Below, in pieces: positions 46,431-56,335 of a stretch of DNA of 64,000 nt. Each line of letters starts with the position of its first letter. Positions within the stretch are counted from its first letter, which is position 1. Made by a program: the position numbers and the translations under genes. Under the pieces are notes generated by a model, which was not told the origin of the DNA, did not search any database, and worked only from the letters and a program-made list of their open reading frames with translations. Source of the stretch: Brucella rhizosphaerae (GTDB taxonomy: Bacteria > Pseudomonadota > Alphaproteobacteria > Rhizobiales > Rhizobiaceae); contig NZ_NNRK01000034.1 of the NCBI RefSeq assembly GCF_002252475.1, positions 806,001 to 870,000 of the forward strand, in the 5' to 3' direction.

Positions 46431-46891
46431 AGCAGATTGAAGTTTTCACGGATGGTGCGTGCTCTGGCAATCCCGGTCCCGGCGGGTGGGGCGCTATCGT
46501 GCGCTGGAATGGCCATGTGAAAGAGTTGAAAGGCGGCGAAGCCGATACCACCAACAATCGCATGGAACTGATGGCAGCAATTTCGGCGTTATCGGCGTTG
46601 AAGGAACCTTGTGAAGTCGATCTTTATACCGACAGTGTTTATGTGCGTGATGGTATTTCTGGCTGGATTGAGGGCTGGAAGCGCAATGGCTGGAAAACGG
46701 CAGCCAAGAAGCCGGTGAAGAACGCTGAGCTCTGGCAGGCGCTTGATGAGGCGCGCAAGCCCCATAAGGTGACCTGGCACTGGGTTAAAGGCCATGCGGG
46801 GCATCCAGAAAATGAACGCGCAGACGAGCTTGCACGTGAAGGCATGGAGCCCTTCAAATATAACGGATACAAATCGCTTCAGGTGAAGTAG
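46427..46891 (+). CDS. rnhA: Ribonuclease HI
   Basis: A 154-residue RNase H1 that removes RNA from RNA-DNA hybrids. Catalytic residues are in [16 protein letters not shown] (Asp9), NNRMELMA (Glu), YTDSVYV (Asp) and the C-terminal [11 protein letters not shown] (Asp). The handle region [11 protein letters not shown] is present. GTG start overlapping the thrB stop by four bases. Confidence 0.97.
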   Translation: MKQIEVFTDGACSGNPGPGGWGAIVRWNGHVKELKGGEADTTNNRMELMAAISALSALKEPCEVDLYTDSVYVRDGISGWIEGWKRNGWKTAAKKPVKNAELWQALDEARKPHKVTWHWVKGHAGHPENERADELAREGMEPFKYNGYKSLQVK

Positions 46892-46918
46892 CGACTTCAG
46901 AGTTTATGAATAAGGAAA

Positions 46919-46943
46919 AGCCGCGCTGGAACACAGCGCGGCT
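46919..46943 (+). terminator. Terminator of the ispH-thrB-rnhA operon
   Basis: Perfect ten-base arms AGCCGCGCTG and CAGCGCGGCT around GAACA, followed by ATTTATAT. A second hairpin (CTCTGAG/CTCAGAG, about 46977-47006) further on may serve the convergent peroxiredoxin gene. Confidence 0.85.
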
Positions 46944-47081
46944 ATTTATATGGAGGGGCTATTTGCCCCGCTAAAACTCTGAGGGTTACTGAAGGTGACC
47001 ACTCAGAGAAAATGCAAGCATATGGCGTTGCACCACAAAGGGCAGGGTAACGTCACACTTTTTGGGGCGCGCGCGCTTTTA

Positions 47082-47567
47082 TTAAAGCTGCTCGATCAGT
47101 GTGGCAGCGCTTGAAGTAACGGCCTGCCCAGCCTGTTCTTCGATGTTGAGGGTCTTCACGACACCGTCTTCAACGATTGCAGAGTAACGCTTTGAACGAA
47201 TGCCGAGGCCACCAGCCGTTGCATCAAGCTCAAGGCCAAGGGCTTTTGTGAAAAGCGCTGACCCGTCCGCAAGGTACAGGATCTTGCCGTCGCCACCGGT
47301 GCTCTGTGCCCATGCACCCATAACAAACGGGTCGTTGACCGAAACAACAGCGATCTGGTCGACGCCTTTTGCAAGGATAGTGTCGCGGTTTTCAAGATAA
47401 CCCGGCAGGTGGTTGAGGCTGCAGGTTGGCGTGAAAGCACCGGGAACCGCAAACAGAACGACCTTCTTGCCAGCAAACACTTCGTCGGTTGTCACTTCCT
47501 TGACGCCGTCTGCGGTCTTCACCTTGAAGGTTGCTGTGGGCAGCTTGTCACCAACTTTGATCGTCAT
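47082..47567 (-). CDS. Peroxiredoxin, Prx5 type
   Basis: A 161-residue thiol peroxidase that reduces peroxides. The peroxidatic Cys49 is in the diagnostic Prx5 motif VPGAFTPTCS, with HLPGYLENRD, DPFVMGAWAQ and RSKRYSAIVEDGVVK. Glutathione/glutaredoxin is the usual reductant for this class. AGGAG lies before the ATG. Stand-alone gene with a 314-bp upstream gap. Confidence 0.95.
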   Translation of the reverse strand: MTIKVGDKLPTATFKVKTADGVKEVTTDEVFAGKKVVLFAVPGAFTPTCSLNHLPGYLENRDTILAKGVDQIAVVSVNDPFVMGAWAQSTGGDGKILYLADGSALFTKALGLELDATAGGLGIRSKRYSAIVEDGVVKTLNIEEQAGQAVTSSAATLIEQL

Positions 47568-47881
47568 CGTTTTTCTCCTGAAAGTGAGCTTCTGCCGTTA
47601 AGGCTCACCTGTATGAATTTCGGAACTTCGATTGCCAGTGATTTGATTCCGACATTTGCTCCCTGGTACAGGACCCGAGCAAATATCTGCATCTGAACAA
47701 CCACCAGCAAGTTTATGCATCTCGTGGATTTTTGGAATTTGACGTTTGCAACAGCGTATATGTCAGTCGGGATTCAACCATCAAATTCAATCCACCAGTG
47801 CATGACACACGGCGACGACACTTAAGCCGATATTGATCCGCCCGACAATTTCAAATTACTGATTACCAAGGTTAAAGCGCT
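47568..47881. other. Non-coding gap upstream of the peroxiredoxin gene
   Basis: 314 bp without a supportable ORF. It should hold the peroxiredoxin promoter; I saw no confident -35/-10 pair, operator or terminator. Confidence 0.5.
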
Positions 47882-48667
47882 CTAATCGAGCCGAACCTGT
47901 CCTGAAACGGCTTTGTCGTTTTGCACAAGCGTATAATCGATCAAAGCGCCTTCGCTGACTTTGCTATGAAGCGTGGCTGTGAAGCGTGGCTTGCTTGAAG
48001 TTTTATCGGCCACTGCCTCGGAAAGGCTGATTTTCTCACTCCCCACAAAAAGCATGGTGGGTGCCCGGGCGTCCGGTACTGCAATGTCGAACACGGCTTT
48101 ATCTGCCTGACGTTTTGCATCACTTACGCCGAAGTCTGCCGAGGCAGATGCAGGCAGACGATCAAAGGCAGTTTCGACTATTGTGCGGGCGGCAATGGCT
48201 TGTGGCGATGGGGTTGTATCTTCAGCCGTCAACGGAAAATCGAATTGCGCTTGCACCGGAATGCATATTTTTTGGCAGACACCAAGAAATACATGGCCTT
48301 TCAGGTGTTCGGCATTGGGCATGACGGTAAATGTCAGCGGCAGCAGGACGGGATGCGTGTAGCCGATGCCGCCTTCGTCGCCTGCGCCAAAATTGACGGG
48401 GGCGGGGAAATCAATTCGGGCAGAACTGTTTCCCTCAATATTGAGCTGTGGCGGCACGCCCGCATCACCGGGATTGCGCCAATAAGTTTTCCATCCGGGA
48501 TTAAGATCGATCTGTAACGCGCCGCGCAATTCACCGGCATGTTTGTTCTCTTCCAGAACAACGCGGACTTTGCCACCCGGCGTCTCCACCCAGTCAGACG
48601 AGGCTGCCAGCGCAGGCGAAGCCCCAGTCATAACAAAAGAAATGATCAGTAAATCGCGTAATCTCAT
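47882..48667 (-). CDS. Exported protein with DsbD N-terminal-like domain
   Basis: 261 residues beginning with a signal peptide (RLRDLLIISFVMTGASPALA). The mature part matches the N-terminal (alpha) domain of thiol:disulfide interchange protein DsbD: LNPGWKTYWRNPGDAGVPPQ and the redox pair in GVCQKICIPVQAQF. The membrane and thioredoxin domains of full DsbD are absent, so it must be reduced by a separate partner or act differently. ATG 48667 is preferred over 48691. Confidence 0.85.
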   Translation of the reverse strand: MRLRDLLIISFVMTGASPALAASSDWVETPGGKVRVVLEENKHAGELRGALQIDLNPGWKTYWRNPGDAGVPPQLNIEGNSSARIDFPAPVNFGAGDEGGIGYTHPVLLPLTFTVMPNAEHLKGHVFLGVCQKICIPVQAQFDFPLTAEDTTPSPQAIAARTIVETAFDRLPASASADFGVSDAKRQADKAVFDIAVPDARAPTMLFVGSEKISLSEAVADKTSSKPRFTATLHSKVSEGALIDYTLVQNDKAVSGQVRLD

Positions 48668-48730
48668 GAGGCGAGATTGATGGAAAATCATGTTTGTATC
48701 AAGGCTCAGTTTGTGCAGGCAAAATATGGT

Positions 48731-49099
48731 TCAGAGTTTCAGGATCAGGTTTATTATAACGGTCAGGCCGATCATTACGCCCATCGCGACATGGAGAAAG
48801 AGTGCAATGTTGGACGTGGTGCGCAACTGGCTATAATCGGCAAATTGCATTTCTATTTCAGTTGGTGGCACGGGAGTTCGCGAAAGATAACGGGCGAAGC
48901 CGTAATTACCGCGCGTCATCGTAAAAATATAATAGAGATCTGAAACATCACCGATTGTCTTTGTCATGGACGGGCTTTGCCTGATGAAATCGATCAACGG
49001 AGAGAGTTTGACTTGCGCATAGATCGAATAAAGACAGAAAATAAATGCAAGAATTATCATTAAGTACATGAGCAACATGGCAATTCGTTCAATCTTCAA
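48731..49099 (-). CDS. Hypothetical two-helix membrane protein
   Basis: 122 residues with an N-terminal transmembrane helix (MLLMYLMIILAFIFCLYSIY) and a C-terminal one (IALFLHVAMGVMIGLTVIIN); the loop between contains FTMTRGNYGFARYLSRT. No family recognised. The start is a TTG at 49099 or the ATG at 49078; neither has a good ribosome site. Confidence 0.65.
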   Translation of the reverse strand: MKIERIAMLLMYLMIILAFIFCLYSIYAQVKLSPLIDFIRQSPSMTKTIGDVSDLYYIFTMTRGNYGFARYLSRTPVPPTEIEMQFADYSQLRTTSNIALFLHVAMGVMIGLTVIINLILKL

Positions 49100-49220
49100 T
49101 TGTGGTTTTTAGAAACCAGATTGCTTCAGTTTGTAAGCCAGAATCAAGTTCGTCTGACCTTTACAGAAACATTGCACGAATTTCATTGTCATTTGCCGCA
49201 GGCTTGCTACCTTCATAGGT

Positions 49221-49823
49221 ATGACCATTCTCAGGAAGCCAAACCAGGAGCAGGGTTTCTTGAACGGGCAATTCCTGCTCGCAATGCCCGGAATGAGCGA
49301 CGAGCGTTTCGCCCGCGCAGTGGTCTATATTTGCGCCCATTCGGAAGAGGGTGCGATGGGCTTTATCATCAATCAGGTTCAGCCAGTTGGCTTTCCCGAT
49401 CTCCTTCGCCAGATTGGTGTCATTGATGACGAAGATCTGATCATGCTTCCGCCGCGCGCGCAGCATATGGTTGTTCGCGATGGTGGGCCTGTCGACAGAA
49501 CCCGTGGTTTCGTTCTGCATAGCGACGATTACATGGTTGATTCCACGATGCCGGTTACGGAAGACGTGTGTCTAACGGCAACGGTCGATATTTTGCGTGC
49601 TATATATGGCGGTAGCGGACCGATGCAGGCCTTGATGACGCTCGGTTACTCCGGCTGGGCACCCGGGCAGCTTGATCTGGAATTTGCGGAAAATGGTTGG
49701 CTGACATGCCCCGCACCGATGGATATGCTGTTTGATAGCGACATTGTGGGAAAATACGACCGACTGATGACCCGCATGGGGATCGACATGACGCGGCTCG
49801 TTTCCGAAGCCGGCCACGCCTGA
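49221..49823 (+). CDS. yqgE: YqgE/AlgH family protein (UPF0301)
   Basis: A 200-residue member of the YqgE/AlgH family: [54 protein letters not shown] and [15 protein letters not shown]. Function unsettled; AlgH is linked to regulation of alginate in Pseudomonas. Full length. Confidence 0.93.
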   Translation: MTILRKPNQEQGFLNGQFLLAMPGMSDERFARAVVYICAHSEEGAMGFIINQVQPVGFPDLLRQIGVIDDEDLIMLPPRAQHMVVRDGGPVDRTRGFVLHSDDYMVDSTMPVTEDVCLTATVDILRAIYGGSGPMQALMTLGYSGWAPGQLDLEFAENGWLTCPAPMDMLFDSDIVGKYDRLMTRMGIDMTRLVSEAGHA

Positions 49824-49847
49824 ATAATTACCCTACAAAATCTAAAT

Positions 49848-52745
49848 TCAAGCTGCAGCTGCGTCCAGCTGTTCTCTGATCATGCGTGTTGCGTCTTCCC
49901 GGCTGGATGGTTCGCCAAACATGAAGCTCTGAACATATTCACAGCCCATTTGACGCAATTGAAGAGCGTCGCTTTCGCTGTCGACACCTTCTGTTACGAC
50001 AGCAAGGCCCAGATCATGCGCCATGCTGACGATAGAGCGCAGGAGCGTCGTCTTTTGCGGTTGGTCGCCTTTGACGAAAGAACGGTCGATCTTGATGATA
50101 TCGAACGGGAACCGCGTCAGATAGGCAAGTGAAGAATAACCGGTGCCGAAATCATCCAGTGACAGACCCACGCCCATAGTTTTGAGGCGTGCAAGAACAT
50201 GTGCCGACTGTTCCGGGTTCTCCATCAACACGGACTCGGTCAGTTCCAGCTTGAGGCTGCCCGGGGTGAGATGAATACGTGAGAGAACTGAACGCACATC
50301 GTTGATCAGATCCTGCCGGATAAGCTGTGTGCTTGACAGATTAACGGACACAAACAGATCAAGCTTGGGGAAAAGTTCCTGCCAGGAGAACAGGTCTTCT
50401 GCCGCACGCTGAATGGCGAACAGACCAAGCTGCACGATCAGGCCAGAGCTCTCCGCAATCGGAATGAACTCGGACGGAGAAATACCACCACGGCGTGGAT
50501 GTTCCCAGCGCATCAGCGCTTCAAAGCCCGCAATTGTTCCTTCATCAAGTCGAACAATTGGCTGATAAACCAGACTGATTTCATCGCGTTCAAGTGCACG
50601 ACGCAAATCGGATTCCAGTTGCAGCTTGTCACTGCCAATGGCGCGGAATGCAGGGCGGAACGGCTCAATGCGGTCGCCACCAAAGCGCTTGGCCTGATGC
50701 ATGGCCAGTTCCGCATCTTTAACAAAATCTTCCGCAGAGGCTGCCGTTTTCGTCCACGTGATCAAGCCGACTGAGGCGGTTAACACGATTTCGCGCTTGG
50801 CATAGGCAATCGGCGAACGGACTGCCTGACGAAGCGCTTCAGCAAAAGATGCAATGCGTCCCGGATCACTTTCAGATGCAAGCAGCAGGCCGAACTGATC
50901 AGAGGACAAACGAGAAAGCGTATCCTGTGGCTGCATAAGGCGCGACAGGCGGCGTGAGATGGTCAGCAGGATTGTATCGCCAGCTGACATGCCGAGGCTG
51001 TCATTGACCTGTTTGAAACGATCGATGTCAATGATGAAAACAGTTGGATGCAGCCTGCTTTCGCCACGTGCCATGTTCATTACATTGCTGAGGCGATCAA
51101 GGAAAAGCTCACGATTTGGCAGGCCGGTAAGATTGTCGTGCACAGCGTCGTGCAGCAGGCGTTCTTCTGCCTTTTTCTGCTCAGTCACATTGATCAGTGT
51201 GCCCACACAACGAACGATTTCACCATCAGACCCGATGACAGGGCGCGCGCGCAGCGCATACCAGTGATAATGGCCATCATTGGCACGGAGGCGGAAAATC
51301 TGGCCAATACGACCGCGTCGATTTTCCAGAATGGCATCAAGCGTGGAACGGAAGCGATCGCGATCATCGGCATGCATGGCTGGCAACCAGTTGCGGACGG
51401 GTCCCTGAAGTGAACTTGCGGTACTGCCAAGGTAATTCGCAATGTCAGGGGTCGTGACGACGCGGTCACGCGGGACGTCCCAGTCCCAGACGATATCTCC
51501 AGCGCCAATGACCGCCAGCGCCTGACGCTCCATATCTGATAGCAGACCCTGTTGTAGCGCACCGCCGGAAAAAGCGTGCTGCATGACAGTGAAGCCGATC
51601 AGAAGCACAATGAGCACCAGACCACCGCCCAGAGCGGGTTGGACGATGTCATTATCGAGCTGGCCCGAAACAGCCATCCAGGCACCAAGCAACCATATGA
51701 GCGTAAGCAACCAGGCCGGTATGAGCATCACCGCTCGGTCGTAGCCTTTGACCGCCAGATAACCGATGATGAAGATGCCGGAAGCAACCGTCAGCGCCAG
51801 CGACATGCGCGCGATGCCCGAAGCGACCGGCGGATCAAATACCGCAACGCCTGCAAGTGCGATGAGCCCCAGCACCCATGTTACAGCACCGTAGCTGAAA
51901 TGATCATGCCATCGGTTTAGATTGAGATAGGTGAACAGAAAAATCACCAAAGACGCAGCAAGTGCCACTTCCGTGCCCGCTCGCCACACTTGCTCATTTC
52001 CGGGCGTAATCTCCATCAGCTTGTTCCAGAAGCCGAAGTCGACACAGATATAAGCCAGCACAGCCCATGCGAGTGCCGCAGTCGCAGGGAACAGTGACGT
52101 TCCTTTAACAACGAAGAGGATCGTTAAAAACAGCGCGAGAAGGCCGGAAATACCGAGCAGAATTCCACGATAAAGCGTGTATGAATTGACCGCATCCTTG
52201 TACGCTTCAGGCTCCCACAGATAAAGCTGCGGGAGATTATGCGATGAAAGTTCGGCAACAAACGTTACGACAGTGCCCGGATTGAGCGTAATGCGAAAAA
52301 CGTCGGCGTCAGCACTTGGCTGCCGGTCAAGCGCAAAGCCCTCACTGGGCGTGATGGATGAAACACGTTGCGACCCCAGATCAGGCCAGATCACGCCCGA
52401 GCCGACGAGGCGAAAATGTGGAGCTACGATCAGGCGGTCAATCTGTTGGTCTGTCGGGTTGGCGATGGAAAAAGCTGCCCAATCGCCGGACGCGTTGGAA
52501 TTCGGATCGGCCTGCACTTCGATACGACGCACAATGCCATCTGCCCCGGGCGCAGTAGAAACCTGTACGCTCTCACCCTGATTGCGCAGCAGCTCAACCG
52601 CGCGCGAAAGATCGAGAGCAGTGTCTTCTTTCGATATTTTTATTGGCTCAATAGCAAAAGCATGAATCGTTGAAAAAATCACAATGACAATCAGCGCGAG
52701 AAAACGCGTGAAGGCTGAAAAAAACCTGTCTTGAAGACCATTCAC
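49848..52745 (-). CDS. Membrane 7TM-type sensor, PAS-GGDEF-EAL protein (degenerate GGDEF)
   Basis: 965 residues: signal peptide (LALIVIVIFSTIHAFA), a periplasmic sensor module of the 7TMR-DISM type (about 30-185), roughly seven membrane helices (about 190-395), a PAS/PAC domain (about 410-530), GGDEF (about 545-690) and EAL (about 710-955). The GGDEF active site reads LSSDQF, so cyclase activity should be lost. The EAL domain keeps FEALMRW, DDFGTGYSSL, KIDRSFVK and VVTEGVDS, so it is a probable c-di-GMP phosphodiesterase. The ATG overlaps the upstream GNAT stop by four bases. Confidence 0.92.
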   Translation of the reverse strand: MNGLQDRFFSAFTRFLALIVIVIFSTIHAFAIEPIKISKEDTALDLSRAVELLRNQGESVQVSTAPGADGIVRRIEVQADPNSNASGDWAAFSIANPTDQQIDRLIVAPHFRLVGSGVIWPDLGSQRVSSITPSEGFALDRQPSADADVFRITLNPGTVVTFVAELSSHNLPQLYLWEPEAYKDAVNSYTLYRGILLGISGLLALFLTILFVVKGTSLFPATAALAWAVLAYICVDFGFWNKLMEITPGNEQVWRAGTEVALAASLVIFLFTYLNLNRWHDHFSYGAVTWVLGLIALAGVAVFDPPVASGIARMSLALTVASGIFIIGYLAVKGYDRAVMLIPAWLLTLIWLLGAWMAVSGQLDNDIVQPALGGGLVLIVLLIGFTVMQHAFSGGALQQGLLSDMERQALAVIGAGDIVWDWDVPRDRVVTTPDIANYLGSTASSLQGPVRNWLPAMHADDRDRFRSTLDAILENRRGRIGQIFRLRANDGHYHWYALRARPVIGSDGEIVRCVGTLINVTEQKKAEERLLHDAVHDNLTGLPNRELFLDRLSNVMNMARGESRLHPTVFIIDIDRFKQVNDSLGMSAGDTILLTISRRLSRLMQPQDTLSRLSSDQFGLLLASESDPGRIASFAEALRQAVRSPIAYAKREIVLTASVGLITWTKTAASAEDFVKDAELAMHQAKRFGGDRIEPFRPAFRAIGSDKLQLESDLRRALERDEISLVYQPIVRLDEGTIAGFEALMRWEHPRRGGISPSEFIPIAESSGLIVQLGLFAIQRAAEDLFSWQELFPKLDLFVSVNLSSTQLIRQDLINDVRSVLSRIHLTPGSLKLELTESVLMENPEQSAHVLARLKTMGVGLSLDDFGTGYSSLAYLTRFPFDIIKIDRSFVKGDQPQKTTLLRSIVSMAHDLGLAVVTEGVDSESDALQLRQMGCEYVQSFMFGEPSSREDATRMIREQLDAAAA

Positions 52746-53347
52746 GAGCGTTCAACCTTGCCATTGGTCATGCGTATGTCGCTTTCTAAAAGGGCGAACA
52801 ACAGGTGGTCCTGCCAGAAGCCGTTTATCTTGAGATAGGAGCGCAACAGTCCTTCTCTCTGAAATCCGGCTTTTTCGAGAAGCCGTATCGAACGTACATT
52901 ATGGGGAATACAGGCAGCTTCAATCCGGTGCAACCTTAGTTCCCCGAATGCAAAGGGGATAACCATTGATAAGGCTTCGGTCATATAACCCTTGCCCGCG
53001 ACGGACACACCGCTCCAATAGCCGATCATACCGTTTTGGCCGACACCACGTCTGATATTACCAAGCGTAATGCCACCTAAAAGCCGGTTGTCGCTGTTGC
53101 GGAAAACGAAAAACGGATAACCGGTGCCATCAGACATTTCTTCCTGCACACGTCGCAGCCGGTGACGGAATGCGTTTTTGGTCAGGTCATCATCAGCCCA
53201 GGTCGGTTCCCATGGGGTGAGAAAGGCGCGGCTTTGCTCGCGCACATTGGCCCAACTTGCAAAATCGGTCATCAATGGCTCGCGCAAATAAATGCGCTGC
53301 CCACGGAGAACTGTCGGATTGCTGCGCCGGAATGGCAGGCCGATCAT
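52742..53347 (-). CDS. GNAT family N-acetyltransferase (RimJ/RimL-like)
   Basis: 201 residues. LRGQRIYLREPLMTDFASW opens it, and GYWSGVSVAGKGYMTEALS is the acetyl-CoA pyrophosphate loop region. LHRIEAACIPHNVRSIRLLE and KAGFQREGLLRSYLKINGFW are the standard RimJ/RimL C-terminal half. It probably acetylates a protein N-terminus or small amine. Translationally coupled to the EAL protein downstream. Confidence 0.9.
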   Translation of the reverse strand: MIGLPFRRSNPTVLRGQRIYLREPLMTDFASWANVREQSRAFLTPWEPTWADDDLTKNAFRHRLRRVQEEMSDGTGYPFFVFRNSDNRLLGGITLGNIRRGVGQNGMIGYWSGVSVAGKGYMTEALSMVIPFAFGELRLHRIEAACIPHNVRSIRLLEKAGFQREGLLRSYLKINGFWQDHLLFALLESDIRMTNGKVERS

Positions 53348-53417
53348 GCGGGTTCCTGTTTTGAGCCGGGTGGGCAGTAAAGCAGTCAGGCAATAGGGAA
53401 ATATGTTTCTTGCCTAT

Positions 53418-53520
53418 AGCATCGCTCCAAAAATCGTAATCCGTTTTCGGAAAACACGATGCACATATTCAGAAAGCCAGAGCGTCTTTTGTGCATCCGG
53501 AAAGAAGCACGAAGCTCTGG
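53418..53520 (+). repeat. Dispersed intergenic palindromic repeat, copy 5
   Basis: A 103-bp element with core CCGTTTTCGGAAAACACGAT and terminal hairpin arms CCAGAGC (53477-53483) and GCTCTGG (53514-53520), between the M16 peptidase gene end and the GNAT gene start. Confidence 0.82.
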
Positions 53521-53585
53521 AATTATAAGAACCCTTTGCACTATTCCGCGTTGCCAGCACCTTTATATTTTACTGCCTTACTGCT

Positions 53586-54878
53586 TTAAACGGCAATCTT
53601 CCTGGTATGTGCACTGGTGGAGAGAGCGTCGGTGAGCCCTTCAAAGCTCATCAGACGTCCAACAGGACCAACACCTGCAATGGTCGGCTTGCTGTCAAGG
53701 AACAGACGTCCTGCAAGATCGCTCAGGCGTTCCGGAGTAATCAGCGAGAGGCGATCCATCAGTTCGCTGTTTGCGACCGGGCGGCCATAGAGCAAGAACT
53801 GACGAGCAATCTGTCCTGCGCGACTTGCAGCACTTTCCTGCGACATGAGCAGGCTTGCGCTGTACTGCGCACGGGCACGATCGACTTCCTCAAGGCTGAT
53901 GGAATCCGCTGCCTTGTGCAATTCGTCGATAATGACTGGGAGCAGTTCTACAAGCTCATCGCGACCTGTGGCGGCATGGATGCCGAACAGACCAGTATCG
54001 GAGAAACCCCAATGGAAAGCGTAAACCGAATAACACAGACCGCGCTTTTCACGAACTTCCTGAAACAGGCGGGAGGACATACCGCCGCCGAGGATCATCG
54101 AGAGTAGCTGTGAGGCATAGAAGTCGCGCACATGATAAGCGCGGCCTTCAAAGCCGATCAGCACCTGTGCATCCATCAGTTCGCGATTTTCGCGGAAATC
54201 ACCACCGACATAGGTGGCAAGATCAAGTGTTGGTGCGGTATTGTGTGCGCGGAAACCGCCCAGACGCTTTTCAACTTCCTTCACGAATTGGTCGTGATCT
54301 ATGCCACCCGCTGCCGTCACGACCATGCGGTCGGCACTATATTGTTCATCAATATACTGGCGCAGATCGTTCGACGTGAAGGACATGACCGTATCGGGTT
54401 CACCAAGAATGGCGCGTCCGATTGGCTGATGGCGATAAGCGGCTTCTGTAAAACGGTCGAAAACGATATCGTCAGGCGTATCGTGCGCAGCGCCGATCTC
54501 CTGCATGATAACCTGCTTTTCACGCTCAAGCTCAGCTTCATCAAATTTGGAAGCTGTCAGAATATCCGAGAGAATATCGATCGCCAAAGGCATGTCATTG
54601 CGCAGGACGCGCGCATAGTAAGATGTGGTTTCCACGCTGGTGGCAGCATTGATCTCACCACCTACATTTTCAATGTCCGAGGCTATCTGCCAGGCAGTCC
54701 GCTTCTCGGTGCCCTTGAAAGCCATGTGCTCCAGCAGATGGGCGATGCCGTGCCGATCCGGAGCTTCGTTTCGTGCGCCTGCCTTGACCCAGATACCCAA
54801 CGCGACACTTTCCACATGCGGCATGTTATCTGTAGCAATGGTCAAGCCATTGGAAAGACGCGTTACTTCAACACCCAT
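53586..54878 (-). CDS. M16 family zinc peptidase (mitochondrial processing peptidase-like)
   Basis: A 430-residue protease with the inverted zinc motif His47-Leu-Leu-Glu50-His51 in AHLLEHMAFKGT and a third ligand Glu downstream (the E in ELEREKQVIMQEIG is part of the conserved helix). It resembles beta-MPP and bacterial PqqL/YmxG-type peptidases. The C-terminal inactive-like half is complete. ATG 54878 has GGGAG ten bases upstream; a TTG two codons earlier is unlikely. It lies 65 bp after thrC. Confidence 0.93.
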   Translation of the reverse strand: MGVEVTRLSNGLTIATDNMPHVESVALGIWVKAGARNEAPDRHGIAHLLEHMAFKGTEKRTAWQIASDIENVGGEINAATSVETTSYYARVLRNDMPLAIDILSDILTASKFDEAELEREKQVIMQEIGAAHDTPDDIVFDRFTEAAYRHQPIGRAILGEPDTVMSFTSNDLRQYIDEQYSADRMVVTAAGGIDHDQFVKEVEKRLGGFRAHNTAPTLDLATYVGGDFRENRELMDAQVLIGFEGRAYHVRDFYASQLLSMILGGGMSSRLFQEVREKRGLCYSVYAFHWGFSDTGLFGIHAATGRDELVELLPVIIDELHKAADSISLEEVDRARAQYSASLLMSQESAASRAGQIARQFLLYGRPVANSELMDRLSLITPERLSDLAGRLFLDSKPTIAGVGPVGRLMSFEGLTDALSTSAHTRKIAV

Positions 54879-54943
54879 AAGCAAAATGCTCCCATAGTCC
54901 CATTCGGGTTCCCGTTCTTATTCTCTGTCAGAGCACGTAAATT

Positions 54944-56335
54944 TTATGCCCGAGAATGACGGCGAACGTATTCTTCCACGATTTTCAGCTCGTTGTGAAG
55001 AACTGTGAAACTTTCTTTTCGTTGCATCAAGTCCGAAAGCCACGCCGGAAGTTCCGGGTTGACCCCACTCGCAGCCTTTACGGCATCGGGGAATTTCGCC
55101 GGATGGGCTGTCGCCAGAACCACCATTGGGGCGTTACCGGACACTTTTTCGCGAGCGACCTTAACCGCGATGGCAGAGTGCGGATCGAGCAGATAACCAT
55201 CTGCTTCAAGCACGGATTTAATGGTTTGCGCAGTCTCCTCGACCGTAGAACGCCCTGCCGAAAACTCATTGCGAATGGCAGAAAGCGGCTTTTCGGAGAT
55301 AGTAAAACCACCTGATTGCTTAAGGCTCTGCATCAGACCGCGCACCGCAGCCGCATCGCGACCATGTGCTTCAAACAATAAACGCTCAAAATTGGACGAA
55401 ATCTGGATGTCCATCGAAGGCGATGTTGTTTGTTCCACGCCGCGCATCTCGTAAGCACCGCTTTCCAGCGTGCGTGAAAGAATGTCGTTGTCGTTGGTGG
55501 CAATGATGAGCTGGTCGATTGGAAGGCCCATTTTTTTGGCAACAAAGCCTGCAAAAATATCGCCGAAATTACCGGTTGGAACTGTAAACGATATGGCCCG
55601 GTCAGGCGCACCAAGGCTCAGCGCTGCCGTGAAATAATAGACCACCTGTGGCATGATGCGCGCCCAGTTGATCGAGTTCACACCAGAGAGCGAAATCGCA
55701 TCACGAAATTCGAGATCGTTGAACATGCCTTTGACGAGGTTCTGGCAATCATCGAAATTGCCTTCAATGGAAAGGGCATGAACATTGGAAAAGCCGGAGC
55801 TGGTCATCTGACGCTGCTGCACGGGTGATACACGGCCATTCGGGAACAGGATGAAAATATCTGTATTGTCACGACCGCCAAACGCCTCGATCGCCGCACC
55901 ACCTGTGTCGCCGGAGGTGGCGCCGACAATTGTGGCGCGCTCGCCTCGTTGGGCCAGTACATAATCCATCATGCGAGCGAGAAGCTGCATAGCGACATCT
56001 TTGAAGGCAAGAGTCGGGCCGTGGAACAGTTCAAGAATGAACTCGTTCGAGCCCGTCTGAACCAGCGGGCAGACCGCGTCCTGACGGAACGAACCATAGG
56101 CTTCGCGCACCATCTGCTCGAAATCTGTCTGCGGAATCTCGCCATCGATGAAAGGTGTCAGCACGGCCAGCGCGATATCCACATAGGATTTTCCGCGTAA
56201 AGCGCGAATTTGATCCGGTGTGAATTGCGGGTATTCCTGAGGAAGATAGAGGCCGCCATCACGGGCAAGTCCTGCGAGCAAAGCGTCGCTAAACCCCAGA
56301 ACAGGTGCTTCGCCGCGTGTGCTGATATATTTCAT
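54944..56335 (-). CDS. thrC: Threonine synthase
   Basis: A 463-residue PLP enzyme converting O-phosphohomoserine to threonine. Opening MKYISTRGEAPVLGFSDALL, the PLP Lys in TLAFKDVAMQLLARM, the phosphate-binding GATSGDTGGAAIEAFGG, and VPTGNFGDIFAG are all present. It belongs to the longer, fungal/enterobacterial-type subgroup. ATG 56335 is chosen as the family start; ATG 56350 (five residues longer) is possible. Followed by the M16 peptidase, a conserved pair in Rhizobiales. Confidence 0.96.
   Translation of the reverse strand: MKYISTRGEAPVLGFSDALLAGLARDGGLYLPQEYPQFTPDQIRALRGKSYVDIALAVLTPFIDGEIPQTDFEQMVREAYGSFRQDAVCPLVQTGSNEFILELFHGPTLAFKDVAMQLLARMMDYVLAQRGERATIVGATSGDTGGAAIEAFGGRDNTDIFILFPNGRVSPVQQRQMTSSGFSNVHALSIEGNFDDCQNLVKGMFNDLEFRDAISLSGVNSINWARIMPQVVYYFTAALSLGAPDRAISFTVPTGNFGDIFAGFVAKKMGLPIDQLIIATNDNDILSRTLESGAYEMRGVEQTTSPSMDIQISSNFERLLFEAHGRDAAAVRGLMQSLKQSGGFTISEKPLSAIRNEFSAGRSTVEETAQTIKSVLEADGYLLDPHSAIAVKVAREKVSGNAPMVVLATAHPAKFPDAVKAASGVNPELPAWLSDLMQRKESFTVLHNELKIVEEYVRRHSRA

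Noticed and set aside
54132-54959. 275-residue open frame antisense to the M16 peptidase gene
   Set aside because: Lies almost entirely within a conserved gene; composition is that of a shadow.
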